Shown here one piece after another: positions 44,405 to 55,327 of a stretch of DNA of 64,000 nt. Below the pieces are notes generated by a model. It saw nothing but the letters and a program-made list of their open reading frames with translations. It had not been told where the DNA came from and ran no database searches. The stretch covers positions 124,001 to 188,000 of the forward strand of contig NZ_JABMJK010000002.1 in the NCBI RefSeq assembly GCF_013376005.1. Direction: 5' to 3'. The stretch comes from Duganella sp. SG902 (GTDB lineage: Bacteria; Pseudomonadota; Gammaproteobacteria; Burkholderiales; Burkholderiaceae_D). The first letter of the stretch is position 1; the number at the start of each line of letters is the position of its first letter. Position numbers and translations under genes: made by a program.

Positions 44405-45391
44405 ATGACTACAACACATGAACCATTCCCGGCCGCGCGTTTCATCAAGGAAATCGGACGCGGCAAGAACGGCGCCCGCAGCATGACGCGCGATGACGCC
44501 CATGATCTTTATGAAGCCATGCTGAATGGCCGCGTCTCCGATCTGGAGCTGGGCGGCATCCTGCTGTCGATGCGCATCAAGGGCGAGTCGGTGGAGGAGA
44601 TTGCCGGCTTCCTCGACGCGGCCGAGGCCAGCTTCGAGCCGTTCAACGCGCCGCCGGGCCAGTTCGCGCCGGTGGTGATCCCGACCTATAACGGCGCGCG
44701 CAAGATGGCCAACCTGACGCCGCTGCTGGCCATGCTGCTGGCGCGCGAGGGTGTGCCGGTGCTGGTGCACGGCGTGGCGACCGACCTGGGCCGTGTCGCC
44801 ACGGCGGAGGTGTTTGCCGAGCTGGGCGTGGTGGCGGCGCGCCATCGCTCGGAGGCGGAGGAGTCCATGTCGCAGGGCAAGCCGGCCTTCATCACCATCG
44901 AGACCATGGCGCCCAAGCTGGCGCATATGCTGTCCTTGCGGCGCATTCTGGGCGTGCGCAATTCCACCCATACGTTGGTGAAGATCATGCAGCCGTTCGC
45001 CGGTCCCGCGCTGCGGCTGGTGTCGTACACGCATCCGGAGTATCTGGAGATGCTGGGCGAGTATTTCACCACCGCCGCCCTGCACGAGCGCGGCGATGCG
45101 TTCCTGATGCGCGGCACGGAAGGCGAGACGGTGGCCAATGCCAACAAGGCGCAGCAGATTGACTGGTTCCATGGCGGGCTGCGGACCACGCTGGTGCCCA
45201 AGCAGACTCTGGTGGGCGAGTTGCCGCTGCTGCCGGAGGATAAGAGCGCGGCGGCCACGGCGGGGTGGATACAGTCGGTGCTGAAAGGCGAGGTGGCGGT
45301 GCCGCCGCCGATCGCGGAACAGGTGGCGCAGTGTCTGCTGGTTTCGCGGACCGTGGCCTCGCGCCAGCATGTGAGCGAGCCGATAGCGTAG
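44405..45391 (+). CDS. ybiB: YbiB/TrpD2-family DNA-binding protein
   Basis: 328 aa. The protein has the nucleoside phosphorylase-like fold of anthranilate phosphoribosyltransferase: N-terminal helical part (MTRDDAHDLYEAMLNGRVSDLELGGILLS) and a glycine-rich core. It lacks the usual PRPP-binding signature of TrpD. Members named YbiB bind DNA and are LexA-controlled in E. coli. No tryptophan genes lie nearby, which fits YbiB rather than TrpD. Confidence 0.88.
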   Translation: MTTTHEPFPAARFIKEIGRGKNGARSMTRDDAHDLYEAMLNGRVSDLELGGILLSMRIKGESVEEIAGFLDAAEASFEPFNAPPGQFAPVVIPTYNGARKMANLTPLLAMLLAREGVPVLVHGVATDLGRVATAEVFAELGVVAARHRSEAEESMSQGKPAFITIETMAPKLAHMLSLRRILGVRNSTHTLVKIMQPFAGPALRLVSYTHPEYLEMLGEYFTTAALHERGDAFLMRGTEGETVANANKAQQIDWFHGGLRTTLVPKQTLVGELPLLPEDKSAAATAGWIQSVLKGEVAVPPPIAEQVAQCLLVSRTVASRQHVSEPIA

Positions 45392-45413
45392 AATCTCGCC
45401 CTTTCGCGTCGCA

Positions 45414-45485
45414 CGTCATTCCGGCGAAGGCCGGAATCCATAGAATGCATGCTCAGCATGGATTCCGGCTTTCGCCGGAATGACG
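45414..45485. repeat. REP/BIME-like palindromic repeat, copy 2
   Basis: CGTCATTCCGGCGAAGGCCG (start) and its inverted partner ending CGCCGGAATGACG enclose a short spacer (AGAATGCATGCTCAGC). It lies between ybiB and the flavoprotein gene, and it contains an ATG that could artificially extend the downstream frame. Confidence 0.88.
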
Positions 45486-45521
45486 GAGCAGCGGTGGCGA
45501 TTTGAATCTGACGGGAACAAC

Positions 45522-46727
45522 ATGGCAAAGTTTGATGTGGCGGTAATCGGCGCGGGCGCGGCCGGGATGATGTGCGCGGCCACGGCCGCCCAGCGCGGCC
45601 TGCGCGTGGTGCTGATCGACCACGCCGCCAAGCTGGCCGAGAAAATCCGCATCTCGGGCGGCGGCCGCTGCAACTTCACCAACATCAACGCCGGCCCGGC
45701 CAACTTCCTGTCCGAGAACCCGCACTTCTGCAAGAGCGCCCTGTCGCGCTGCACCCCGCAGGACTTCCTGGCGCTGGTGAAAAAGCACCGCATCGGCTAC
45801 CACGAGAAGCACAAAGGCCAACTGTTCTGCGACGACTCCGCCGAACAGATCATCGACATGCTCAAAGACGAGTGCGCCGCCGGCGACGTCCATTGGCGCA
45901 TGCCGTGCAAGGTCGAGTCGCTGGAGCAGGGCGCCGAAGGTTTCGTCCTGCAAACCGACAGCGGCACCATCGAAGCCCCCAGCGTGGTGATCGCCACCGG
46001 CGGCCTGTCGATCCCGAAGATCGGCGCCACCGATTTCGGCTACCGTATCGCAAAACAATTCGACCTGCGCCTGGTCGAGCCGCGCCCGGCGCTGGTGCCG
46101 TTGACTTTCGACCCGCAACAGTGGGCGCCCTTCGTTGAAATGGCCGGCATCGCGCTGGAAGTGGACGTGGAAACCGGCTCGCTGAAAGGCCGCAACCCGA
46201 GCGGCGCGCGCTTCCGCGAAGACTTGCTGTTCACCCACCGCGGCCTGTCCGGCCCGGCGATCCTGCAGATTTCGTCCTACTGGCAGCCGGGTACGCCGAT
46301 CGTGATCAACCTGCTGCCGGAACTGGATCTGGCCGCCACGCTCATCGAAGGCAAGAACACCATCAAGAAACAGCTGGGCAACGTGCTGTCCCAGTGGCTG
46401 CCGGCGCGGCTGGCCGAAGGTTTGCTGCTGGCCCACGGTTTCGCGCTCGACGCCCGCCTGGCCGACATGCCCGACGCCCAGCTGCGCAAGCTGGGCGCCG
46501 CCATCAACCAGTGGACCCTGACCCCCAACGGTTCCGAAGGCTACAAGAAAGCCGAAGTCACGCGCGGCGGCGTCGATACCCGCGAACTGTCGCAGCAAAC
46601 CATGATGGCCACCAAGGTGCCGGGTCTGTATTTCATCGGTGAAACGGTCGACGTGACGGGGTGGCTGGGAGGCTACAACTTCCAGTGGGCATGGGCCTCG
46701 GGTGTGGCGGCGGGCCAGGCGGTTTGA
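45522..46727 (+). CDS. NAD(P)/FAD-dependent oxidoreductase (HI0933/YhiN family)
   Basis: 401 aa from ATG at 45522 (MAKFDVAVIGAGAAGMMCA), with the dinucleotide-binding GxGxxG and the YhiN motif SGGGRCNFTN near residue 45. The C-terminal GLYFIGETVDVTGWLGGYNFQ is the conserved FAD-contacting end. An upstream in-frame ATG at 45480 lies in a repeat and is rejected. YhiN proteins are flavoproteins of unknown substrate; some family members act on RNA or thiols. Confidence 0.92.
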   Translation: MAKFDVAVIGAGAAGMMCAATAAQRGLRVVLIDHAAKLAEKIRISGGGRCNFTNINAGPANFLSENPHFCKSALSRCTPQDFLALVKKHRIGYHEKHKGQLFCDDSAEQIIDMLKDECAAGDVHWRMPCKVESLEQGAEGFVLQTDSGTIEAPSVVIATGGLSIPKIGATDFGYRIAKQFDLRLVEPRPALVPLTFDPQQWAPFVEMAGIALEVDVETGSLKGRNPSGARFREDLLFTHRGLSGPAILQISSYWQPGTPIVINLLPELDLAATLIEGKNTIKKQLGNVLSQWLPARLAEGLLLAHGFALDARLADMPDAQLRKLGAAINQWTLTPNGSEGYKKAEVTRGGVDTRELSQQTMMATKVPGLYFIGETVDVTGWLGGYNFQWAWASGVAAGQAV

Positions 46728-46820
46728 TATACTGGCGGTCTGCACGTTGTTGTTTTTCCTATGAAAGCCGCATGGCAGGCTGTGTTCAACGGCCTCGGGC
46801 TTCCATTTTCCGGAAAAAGA

Positions 46821-46829
46821 TGCTATAGT
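46821..46829 (+). promoter_or_regulatory. Extended -10 promoter of rpsU
   Basis: TGC-TATAGT (46821-46829) is an extended -10 box 40 bp upstream of the rpsU start. Confidence 0.6.
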
Positions 46830-46868
46830 CTCTGTCTCCCTATAACCTCCAACGGTTTGAATTTTTAC

Positions 46869-47081
46869 ATGACCACTATTCGCCTTAAAGAAAACGAGCC
46901 GTTCGAAGTCGCAATGCGTCGCTTCAAACGCACCATCGAAAAAACCGGTCTGCTGACCGAACTGCGCGCGCGCGAGTTCTACGAAAAGCCAACCGCGGAG
47001 CGCAAGCGCAAGCTGGCTGCTGCCGTTAAGCGTCACTACAAGCGTATCCGCAGCCAACAGCTGCCGAAAAAACTCTTCTAA
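46869..47081 (+). CDS. rpsU: 30S ribosomal protein S21
   Basis: 70 aa. It matches S21 across its length: N-terminal [20 protein letters not shown], central [13 protein letters not shown] and a very basic C-terminus. It is a small late-assembly protein of the 30S subunit needed for initiation. The first gene of the rpsU-yqeY-dnaG-rpoD set, separated from the rest by a terminator. Confidence 0.97.
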   Translation: MTTIRLKENEPFEVAMRRFKRTIEKTGLLTELRAREFYEKPTAERKRKLAAAVKRHYKRIRSQQLPKKLF

Positions 47082-47140
47082 GATCGCTTACGCAGGACAA
47101 CCTGGCCTTGCCGGTTGTGTTTAGCGGCATCTAAGAGATA

Positions 47141-47180
47141 CCCGCTCCAGCTTTTTAGCTGCGGCGGGTTTTCGCATTTT
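47141..47180 (+). terminator. Terminator/attenuator after rpsU
   Basis: CCCGC (47141-47145) and GCGGG (47164-47168), with AGCT/AGCT pairing inside, are followed by TTTTCGCATTTT. It explains higher rpsU than dnaG expression in the macromolecular synthesis operon. Confidence 0.75.
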
Positions 47181-47208
47181 TACTCCACTATTTTCTGAAA
47201 GAAACGCC

Positions 47209-47661
47209 ATGGGCTTGAAAGCACAGATTACCGAAGACATGAAAACCGCCATGCGCGCCAAGGAAGCCGGCCGCTTGGCGACCATCCGCCTGATCCTGGC
47301 GGAAATCAAGCGCAAGGAAGTGGATGAGCAGATCGAGGTCGACGATGCCCAGACCGTGGCCATCGTGGAAAAAATGATCAAGCAGCGCAAGGATTCCATC
47401 ACCCAGTTCGAGGCCGGCGGCCGCGCCGACCTGGCCGACATCGAAAAAGCCGAACTGGCCGTGCTGAGCGCCTACATGCCCGCCGGCCTGTCGGACGAGG
47501 AAATCGCCGCCGAAGTGGCCGCCGCCGTGGCGGCCTCGGGCGCCGCCGGTCCGCAGGACATGGGCAAGGTCATGGGCATCGTCAAGCCGAAGCTGGCCGG
47601 CCGCGCCGACATGACCGTGGTGTCCGCGCTGGTGAAGAAAGCGCTGTCCCCGGCAGCCTAA
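47209..47661 (+). CDS. yqeY: GatB/YqeY domain protein
   Basis: 150 aa. The helical YqeY fold is recognisable from MKTAMRAKEAGRLATIRLIL at the start, through the middle YMPAGLSDEEI, to the end VMGIVKPKLAGRADMTVVSALVK. It resembles the tail of GatB, the tRNA-dependent amidotransferase subunit. Its role is not settled. It sits between rpsU and dnaG as in many betaproteobacteria. Confidence 0.93.
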   Translation: MGLKAQITEDMKTAMRAKEAGRLATIRLILAEIKRKEVDEQIEVDDAQTVAIVEKMIKQRKDSITQFEAGGRADLADIEKAELAVLSAYMPAGLSDEEIAAEVAAAVAASGAAGPQDMGKVMGIVKPKLAGRADMTVVSALVKKALSPAA

Positions 47662-47749
47662 GCAAGTCCGCCGCCGCGGCTTGATGTGCGTCAAAGCACA
47701 TTGGCCGCGGCGGTATAGTCTGATCTACAACAAGACCGTTCAGCCCCCT

Positions 47750-49546
47750 GTGATCCCACAAACTTTTATCGCCGATTTGTTGAACCGCGTCGATATCGTC
47801 GACGTTGTCGGACGTTATGTGCAGCTGAAAAAAGGCGGCGCGAATTACATGGGCTTGTGCCCGTTCCACAATGAAAAGTCGCCCAGCTTCACGGTCAGTC
47901 CGACCAAGCAGTTTTACCACTGCTTCGGCTGCGGCGCGCATGGCACCTCGATTGGTTTCATGATCGAATACTCCGGCATGGGCTTTGTCGATGCCGTCAA
48001 AGAGCTGGCGCAAAGCGTCGGCATGGTGGTGCCCGAGCAGGACGACAAGATTCCGCCGGCGCAGCGCGCGCAGATGCAGGCCCAGACCATGGCCCTGACC
48101 GACGCCATGACGCGCGCCAGCGACTTCTTCAAGCTGCAGCTGCGCAGCGCGCCGAACGCCATCGCCTACCTGAAAAACCGTGGCCTGACCGGCGAGATCG
48201 CCGCCCGTTTCGGGCTGGGCTATGCGCCGCCGGGCTGGGACAATCTGCGTTCGGTGTTCCCCGACTACGACGCCACCGTGCTGGCCGAGTCCGGCCTGGT
48301 GATCGACCGCGTGGACGAGGATGGCGGCAACAAGAAACGCTACGACCGCTTCCGCGAGCGCGTCATGTTCCCCATCAAAAACACCAAGGGCCAGGTGATC
48401 GCCTTCGGCGGCCGGGTGCTGGATCAGGGCGAACCTAAGTACTTGAATTCCCCGGAAACGCCTTTATTTTCAAAGGGCTTCGAGCTGTATGGCTTGTTCG
48501 AGGCGCGCCAGGCGATCCGCGATGCGGGTTACGTGCTGGTGACGGAAGGCTATATGGACGTGGTGGCGCTGGCACAGATGGGTTTCCCGCAAGCGGTGGC
48601 GACCCTCGGCACGGCTTGCACCACCCACCATGTGCAGAAGCTGTTGCGTCAGACCGACACGGTGATCTTCAGTTTCGACGGCGACAAGGCCGGCCGCCGC
48701 GCCGCACGGCGCGCGCTGGAGGCCTGCCTGCCGCACGTGACGGACAACAAGACCATCAAGTTCCTGTTCCTTCCCACCGAGCACGATCCGGACAGCTATG
48801 TGCGCGCCTACGGCAAGGAAGCGTTCGAGCGGGAAATCCAGGAAGCCATGCCGCTGTCGCAGTTCCTGATCAAGGAAGCGGTGGGCGAGCATGACATGAG
48901 CAGCCCGGAAGGCCGGGCGCGCGCGCAGTTCGACGCCAAGCCGATGCTGCAGGCGATGACGCCAACCGCGTTGCGCCTGCAAATCGTGCACGCGCTGGCG
49001 CAGGTGACCATGACCTCGACCTACGAGATCGAATCGTTGTTCGAGTTGTCCCGCCCGGTGGCGCCGGCCAAGATCGCGCCGCCGAAAAGCGGGCGGCCGC
49101 AGCCGAAAGGGCTGGAGTTGCAGATCGTGCGCCTGCTGGTGGCGCACCCGTCGCTGGCGCTGGACGTCGACGCGGCGGCGCTGGCGGCCTTCCAGTTCTT
49201 CGGCGCGGAACCGGCCGAGCGGCTGGCGCAGCTGGTGGCATCGGCGCAAATGCTGGGGGAAGGCGGCAATTTCGCGGCATTTGCGCAGCATTTGAAGTCG
49301 CAGGGCGACGAGTACGACGGCATCATCGCGGAAATCGTCAAGGACCCGGAGTCGGAGCGCGACACCGAGCGGCTGGTGCTGCGGGCGGCGATCCGCCAGG
49401 TCAAGCACGACGCGCTCAAGCAGGAGTTGAGCCAGTTGTTCGCCTCCGGCCTGACGTCCGACGAGATCGGCGTGCGCTACCGCGAGCTGACCGCCCAGCA
49501 GGACCAGCTGCTGCGCGAGGCCCAGGCGGAATTGCCGAACCGATAA
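47750..49546 (+). CDS. dnaG: DNA primase DnaG
   Basis: 598 aa from GTG at 47750 (V-I-P-Q-T-F-I-A-D-L-L). The CHC2 zinc finger is Cys37, His40, Cys58, Cys61. The TOPRIM catalytic core has VTEGYMDVVAL (Glu) and FSFDGDKAGRRAA (Asp-x-Asp). The C-terminal helicase-binding domain follows after an Ala/Pro/Lys linker near residues 440-455. It primes leading- and lagging-strand synthesis with DnaB. Confidence 0.96.
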   Translation: MIPQTFIADLLNRVDIVDVVGRYVQLKKGGANYMGLCPFHNEKSPSFTVSPTKQFYHCFGCGAHGTSIGFMIEYSGMGFVDAVKELAQSVGMVVPEQDDKIPPAQRAQMQAQTMALTDAMTRASDFFKLQLRSAPNAIAYLKNRGLTGEIAARFGLGYAPPGWDNLRSVFPDYDATVLAESGLVIDRVDEDGGNKKRYDRFRERVMFPIKNTKGQVIAFGGRVLDQGEPKYLNSPETPLFSKGFELYGLFEARQAIRDAGYVLVTEGYMDVVALAQMGFPQAVATLGTACTTHHVQKLLRQTDTVIFSFDGDKAGRRAARRALEACLPHVTDNKTIKFLFLPTEHDPDSYVRAYGKEAFEREIQEAMPLSQFLIKEAVGEHDMSSPEGRARAQFDAKPMLQAMTPTALRLQIVHALAQVTMTSTYEIESLFELSRPVAPAKIAPPKSGRPQPKGLELQIVRLLVAHPSLALDVDAAALAAFQFFGAEPAERLAQLVASAQMLGEGGNFAAFAQHLKSQGDEYDGIIAEIVKDPESERDTERLVLRAAIRQVKHDALKQELSQLFASGLTSDEIGVRYRELTAQQDQLLREAQAELPNR

Positions 49547-49980
49547 GTGTTGTTGTACGGTTTGTGACGTAATGTTTCTGTCATCATTCCAGCGGCGGAC
49601 GTGGCGGTCTTCCCTCTGGAAATTGAAAAGTGACGTGCTATAATAAAACGCTAAGTGTTGTAATTTTTGGCATCGTTTTTCTGTTCAGAGTGTGTTTGTT
49701 TTCAGTGAGTTAGGCTCTTGATCGACGCGGAAGGACGGGTGTCGGCGGCCAGGGCCAGCCACGGTTGAGCAACGAGTCTGTTTGCTACCTAACCGAGTCG
49801 CGGTTTCTTGCCCCCACGCACGTGTCCGATGCAGTAGAATTCCTTGGAATTCTCTATAGACTCGGTCGGCCTGACCCAGGTGTAAGTAAGTCGTAGTATT
49901 GTCGGACTTGTGTAGTCGGCAAGTTCGAAGACGTAGTGATCCCGGAGGGATCGAAACTTTATCCGTAATCGAAAGCGCCT
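49547..49980 (+). promoter_or_regulatory. rpoD upstream region: promoter and structured leader
   Basis: 434 bp without a gene. TGC-TATAAT (49636-49644) is a strong extended -10 box, giving a leader of about 330 nt before rpoD. A perfect hairpin, GATCCC (49938-49943), loop GGA, GGGATC (49947-49952), lies about 28 nt ahead of the start codon. Nothing else is recognised. A second, heat-type promoter could be present but was not identified. Confidence 0.65.
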
Positions 49981-52224
<2,244 letters not shown>

Positions 52225-52268
52225 GGCTTGACTGGGGTAGGGGGAGCCTATATGCTCCCGTGTTCTTC

Positions 52269-52347
52269 GGGCCCTTAGCTCATGCTTGGTTAGAGCAGAG
52301 GACTCATAATCCTTTGGTGCGCGGTTCGACTCCGCGAGGGCCTACCA
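52269..52347 (+). tRNA. ileX: tRNA-Ile(CAU), lysidine-modified type
   Basis: A 79-nt cloverleaf with CCA encoded. The acceptor stem is GGGCCCT/AGGGCCT, and the anticodon loop CTCATAA has CAT at 52305-52307. Stem and loop (GAGGACTCATAATCC) resemble E. coli ileX, a minor Ile tRNA reading AUA after TilS makes lysidine at C34, rather than Met tRNAs. Located 44 bp behind rpoD. No integrase or att duplication is seen next to it. Confidence 0.9.
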
Positions 52348-52368
52348 ATTTGCTTAAAGCTTGAAATC

Positions 52369-52402
52369 AAGCCCTTACGAGAAATCGTGAGGGCTTTTTT
52401 TT
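52369..52402 (+). terminator. Terminator of the tRNA-Ile unit
   Basis: AAGCCCTTACGA (52369-52380), loop GAAA, TCGTGAGGGCTT (52385-52396) followed by T residues. Strong Rho-independent signal. Confidence 0.92.
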
Positions 52403-52421
52403 CGCTTTCATATTCCGTCTG

Positions 52422-52697
52422 TTAGGGTTTGAGATGTCGTCGTTGTAGCATGGCTTCCAGATCCCGGCTGGTATGGCAAACCAAAGGGATGGTGAACGCT
52501 GTGGGTGTCTGTTCGAAAATTATTCTGTGAGGACCGGCGAGTAGCTCACGGTACGTGTTGATGTTTAAATCGGCCAGCTTGAATGGGAAATTCTTTGTTC
52601 CTTGATGGGCTGTGTTGCCACTACTTCGCTGCTGCCTAAGGTAGTCATGGATTTCACGGACGTCTTCCTTGGCGGCGTCAGTCCAGTAGATTTTCAT
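52422..52697 (-). CDS. ParE/RelE-like toxin, shortened in the middle
   Basis: 91 aa. The start MKIYWTDAAKEDVREIHDYL is the first strand and helix of ParE-like toxins, and YRELLAGPHRIIFEQ with the C-terminal VCHTSRDLEAML block corresponds to the last strands. The usual second helix (about 20 residues) is replaced by a polar stretch (RSSGNTAHQGTKNF), so activity may be lost or changed. The ATG overlaps the stop of the antitoxin-like frame (ATGA). Confidence 0.7.
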   Translation of the reverse strand: MKIYWTDAAKEDVREIHDYLRQQRSSGNTAHQGTKNFPFKLADLNINTYRELLAGPHRIIFEQTPTAFTIPLVCHTSRDLEAMLQRRHLKP

Positions 52698-52910
52698 CTG
52701 CTGGATTTCCGGTCTTCCTCCGCCAGCTCGGCAAAGAAGTCATCGTGATCGGTGATTTTTCCTTCTTCGATTTCTCTTTGGCCGTGTGCAAGTATGCGCA
52801 GTTGGAAGTCAGGAAGCTGACTGGATGAGAGTTGGGCTGTGAGCTCATGTTTGGCACCTCTGATGCAGAATGGTTTGTCAATCGTAGCACTGTTTTTTCC
52901 GGCTCCGCAT
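52694..52910 (-). pseudogene. Antitoxin-like gene, probably frameshifted in an A6 tract
   Basis: A frame without an obvious start ends TGA at 52694, overlapping the toxin ATG. It encodes FQLRILAHGQREIEEGKITD followed by HDDFFAELAEEDRKSS, an acidic helical C-terminus typical of small antitoxins. ATG at 52910 followed by a run of six A residues (T6 on the plus strand, 52893-52898) would enter this frame if one base were removed, giving M-R-S-R-K-N-S-A-T-I-D. So the gene is either broken, read by slippage, or affected by a sequence error. The frame is unnoticed if only ATG-started frames are used. Confidence 0.6.
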
Positions 52911-52931
52911 GATGCAGGGCAGCGTATTGAT

Positions 52932-53121
52932 AAAGCCCAGTCATGTGACTGTAATGCCGTTCAGTTAGCGCTTAATTCGTCATTCCGGCGAAAGCCGGAA
53001 TCCATAGAACGCATGCGTAACCACAGCGCATGCGTTCTATGGGCCGCGCCGGCGGACCGTCCGCCTTCGCCGGAACGACGCCGTTTAACTGAACGGCATT
53101 CCAGTCATGTGACTGGGCTTT
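52932..53121. repeat. 190-bp MITE-like element with nested REP palindrome (copy 3)
   Basis: Outer 36-bp arms (52932-52967: AAAGCCCAGTCATGTGACTG at the left edge; 53086-53121: the inverted partner) differ at only one or two positions. Inside are GTCATTCCGGCGAAAGCCGG and a matching right half, as in the copies at 43199 and 45414, plus an inner inverted repeat AGAACGCATGCG/CGCATGCGTTCT. The whole can fold into one long hairpin. It carries no gene. Confidence 0.85.
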
Positions 53122-53132
53122 GTTTTATCGAG

Positions 53133-53840
53133 TCACTTTGACTGGGTCGGGCTGTCGGTAGCGGCGCTCTTGGTCCCGCCGTTGGCGGAGCCGTTGCCCG
53201 ACGCCGAGCCGCTGGCATTGAACGATGGCTGTACTGCGCTTGCCGCGTCGGTGGTGTCGCGCGCGCCGCTGACGGCGGATTGTTTGCTGCCCTTGGCGGT
53301 GTCCGATGCGGTGGCCACGCTTGACTGGGCGTAGCCGCGGGTGTTGTCGGCCTGGGTTTTGACGCCGTCGCGAACCGGTGCGGCGGTGCCGCGCGCGCCT
53401 TGCAGGGCGCTGCCTGCCACTTGGCCGATGCCGCCACTGTCCGCGTTGGCCGAGGCTTGGGCGTTGCCGCTGCCACTACCGCTACCGGTGACGCCGCTCA
53501 GCAAGCCGCCTTGCGCTGGCGTAGGCGCCGACGTCGCGGCAGGCGTCGGCGTGACCGATTGCGCATTGCCGCTTGCTGCGTTACTGTTTGTCTTGTTGGC
53601 GTTGCGCGTCGCGCGCAGGTCGTCGGTGTTGATCGCGCTGGTGGCGGAGCGGCTGCGGTCCAGCAGGGCGCTGTTGCCGCCGATGTTGCTCATGCCGCTG
53701 AGCTGGCCGCCGAAATTGCCGGCGCCGCCGATCATGCCGCCGACCGCGCCGCCGCGACCCAGCAGTTGTGCGTGGGCCGAGCAGGCCACACCGATGGACA
53801 GGGCGATCAGCAGGTGTTTGGCGATGGTGGTGTTTTTCAT
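53133..53840 (-). CDS. Secreted low-complexity Gly/Ser/Ala protein, unknown
   Basis: 235 aa. A good signal peptide (about 1-24, ending SAHA) is followed by a Gly-rich segment (GRGGAVGGMIGGAGNFGGQL) and a long Ala/Ser/Asn/Thr/Gly-rich part without Cys. No domain was recognised. It lies 100 bp downstream of the S8 protease gene on the same strand and may be expressed with it. Low complexity suggests a surface or matrix protein. Confidence 0.7.
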   Translation of the reverse strand: MKNTTIAKHLLIALSIGVACSAHAQLLGRGGAVGGMIGGAGNFGGQLSGMSNIGGNSALLDRSRSATSAINTDDLRATRNANKTNSNAASGNAQSVTPTPAATSAPTPAQGGLLSGVTGSGSGSGNAQASANADSGGIGQVAGSALQGARGTAAPVRDGVKTQADNTRGYAQSSVATASDTAKGSKQSAVSGARDTTDAASAVQPSFNASGSASGNGSANGGTKSAATDSPTQSK

Positions 53841-53940
53841 GATGTTCTCCTTGATGTCCGCCGCAGACCATCTGCGGCGCTTGTAAGGAAAACGCGTGGG
53901 CTCAACGGTTTAATCCATCGTCCTGAAAAAAATTTTTGAA

Positions 53941-55233
53941 TTAACGGAATGCCGAGGGATCGGCGCGGTATTTCGCGCCCAGCACGCCATAGCCGACCTC
54001 GGGATTTTGCATGCCGGACGCGTTGCCCGATGCGCTTTTCACCGCGTCGGCAATTGCCCGCTTGGCGCCATCAAGCGAAGGTTGGCGCAAGTCGTTGGCC
54101 AACAGCGCCGCCACGATGGGCGACGCGAACGAGGTTCCGCGCACGGTGCGGTAAGGCGGGCTGCCGATGGCGGCGCTGACCATCTGGTTGCCCGGCGCGG
54201 CAAACATGACTTGCGGACCGCGCGCCGCTTCCGGCAATGGCTGGCCGCGCTTGTCGACGCCGCTGACGCCCACCACGCCCGGATAACTGGCCGGATACAG
54301 CGGCGCCGCCGCCGGCCCGTCATTGCCGACCGCCGCCACCAGCAGGTGGCCGCGCTTGACCATGCCGGCCACCACCCGTTCCAGTATCTGGTTGGGCGGA
54401 CCCACCAGACTCAGATTGATCACCGCCACCTGCTCGCGGGCCATCCAGTCCAGCGCCGCCGCGATGCGCGCGGCTGAACCACCGGTCGCGCTGTCGCAAT
54501 AGATATCCGCCGCGTACAAGGCCGCCTGCGGCGCCACGCCGCGAAATCGATCGGAGCGCCCGACCATTAGCGCCGCCACCGCCGTGCCGTGCGCGCTGGG
54601 ATGATCCTTGCCGTCGCAGCCCCATGGCAGGATGCGGGCGTCCGAGAACACCTCATGCTCACGCGCGATGCCGCTGTCGACCAGCCCGACCTTGAGGGCG
54701 TTGGCCGCGCGCGGCAGGGGCTGTGGCGCGCCGGATGATGGCTGCTCCATCGGCTGCGCCGCGCTGCCGGTGTAGACGTGGTTGAAGTCGTACACGCCCT
54801 CCGGATCGAGCTGACGCAAGCGCTCCAGCATGGCGGCGGTATCGATCTGGCCGGGCACGCGCAGCACCACGGTGGATGCTCCCGCCTCCGCTTCGACCAC
54901 GATCAACCCGGCGGCGCGGGCCGCGGCCAGGCTGGCGTCGCTGGGCGACCACGCAAGTATTTCGTGGCGCACCACCGGCTCGCCACGCGGGTCGGGTTCC
55001 AGCACGTCGCGATGCTGGCGCAACAGGTTGGCGACCTGTTTCAGGCGCGCGGCGCCGAGGTCGCCGATGTCGGTGCGGTCCAGCAGGCGGCCGCTGTCGC
55101 GCAACAGTGGATTGAGTGTATCGGTCACGCGAGGCAATTGCGGCAGCTGCACGTTCGGCAAGCGCAGCTGGGCGCTGGCGTCGGCGGCGCCCAGCAGGCA
55201 TATGGCGGCAACAAGTAGCGTTCGTATCGGCAT
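53941..55233 (-). CDS. S8 family (subtilisin-like) serine protease, secreted
   Basis: 430 aa from ATG at 55233, which begins a signal peptide (MPIRTLLVAAICLLGAADAS). A propeptide-like region (about 22-165) precedes the catalytic domain. The catalytic triad is visible: Asp in VGLVDSGI, His in HPSAHGTAVA and Ser in GTSFASPIVAAL, with the oxyanion Asn in AVGNDGP. It lies divergently from an ECF sigma/anti-sigma pair, suggesting control by that sigma factor or a role in releasing it. Confidence 0.92.
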   Translation of the reverse strand: MPIRTLLVAAICLLGAADASAQLRLPNVQLPQLPRVTDTLNPLLRDSGRLLDRTDIGDLGAARLKQVANLLRQHRDVLEPDPRGEPVVRHEILAWSPSDASLAAARAAGLIVVEAEAGASTVVLRVPGQIDTAAMLERLRQLDPEGVYDFNHVYTGSAAQPMEQPSSGAPQPLPRAANALKVGLVDSGIAREHEVFSDARILPWGCDGKDHPSAHGTAVAALMVGRSDRFRGVAPQAALYAADIYCDSATGGSAARIAAALDWMAREQVAVINLSLVGPPNQILERVVAGMVKRGHLLVAAVGNDGPAAAPLYPASYPGVVGVSGVDKRGQPLPEAARGPQVMFAAPGNQMVSAAIGSPPYRTVRGTSFASPIVAALLANDLRQPSLDGAKRAIADAVKSASGNASGMQNPEVGYGVLGAKYRADPSAFR

Positions 55234-55327
55234 GATGACGGATGATAGTATAAGCATGGGACTGCATGATGAATAAACGTTTGAGACAGGGATTAAAATC
55301 CCTCGCGCCGTCGTTAACCAGATAACC

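Noticed and set aside
44405..45391. Anthranilate phosphoribosyltransferase TrpD
   Set aside because: The PRPP-binding signature is not seen and no trp genes are nearby; YbiB fits better.
52678..52944. 88-codon ATG-started frame (begins MTGLYQYAALHH) as the antitoxin
   Set aside because: Composition is unlike an antitoxin and it overlaps the toxin start in the wrong frame. The neighbouring frame ending ATGA has the acidic helical antitoxin character.
52269..53121. tRNA-Ile as integration site of a genomic island
   Set aside because: No integrase gene and no repeat of the tRNA 3' end was seen downstream; the strong terminator follows directly.
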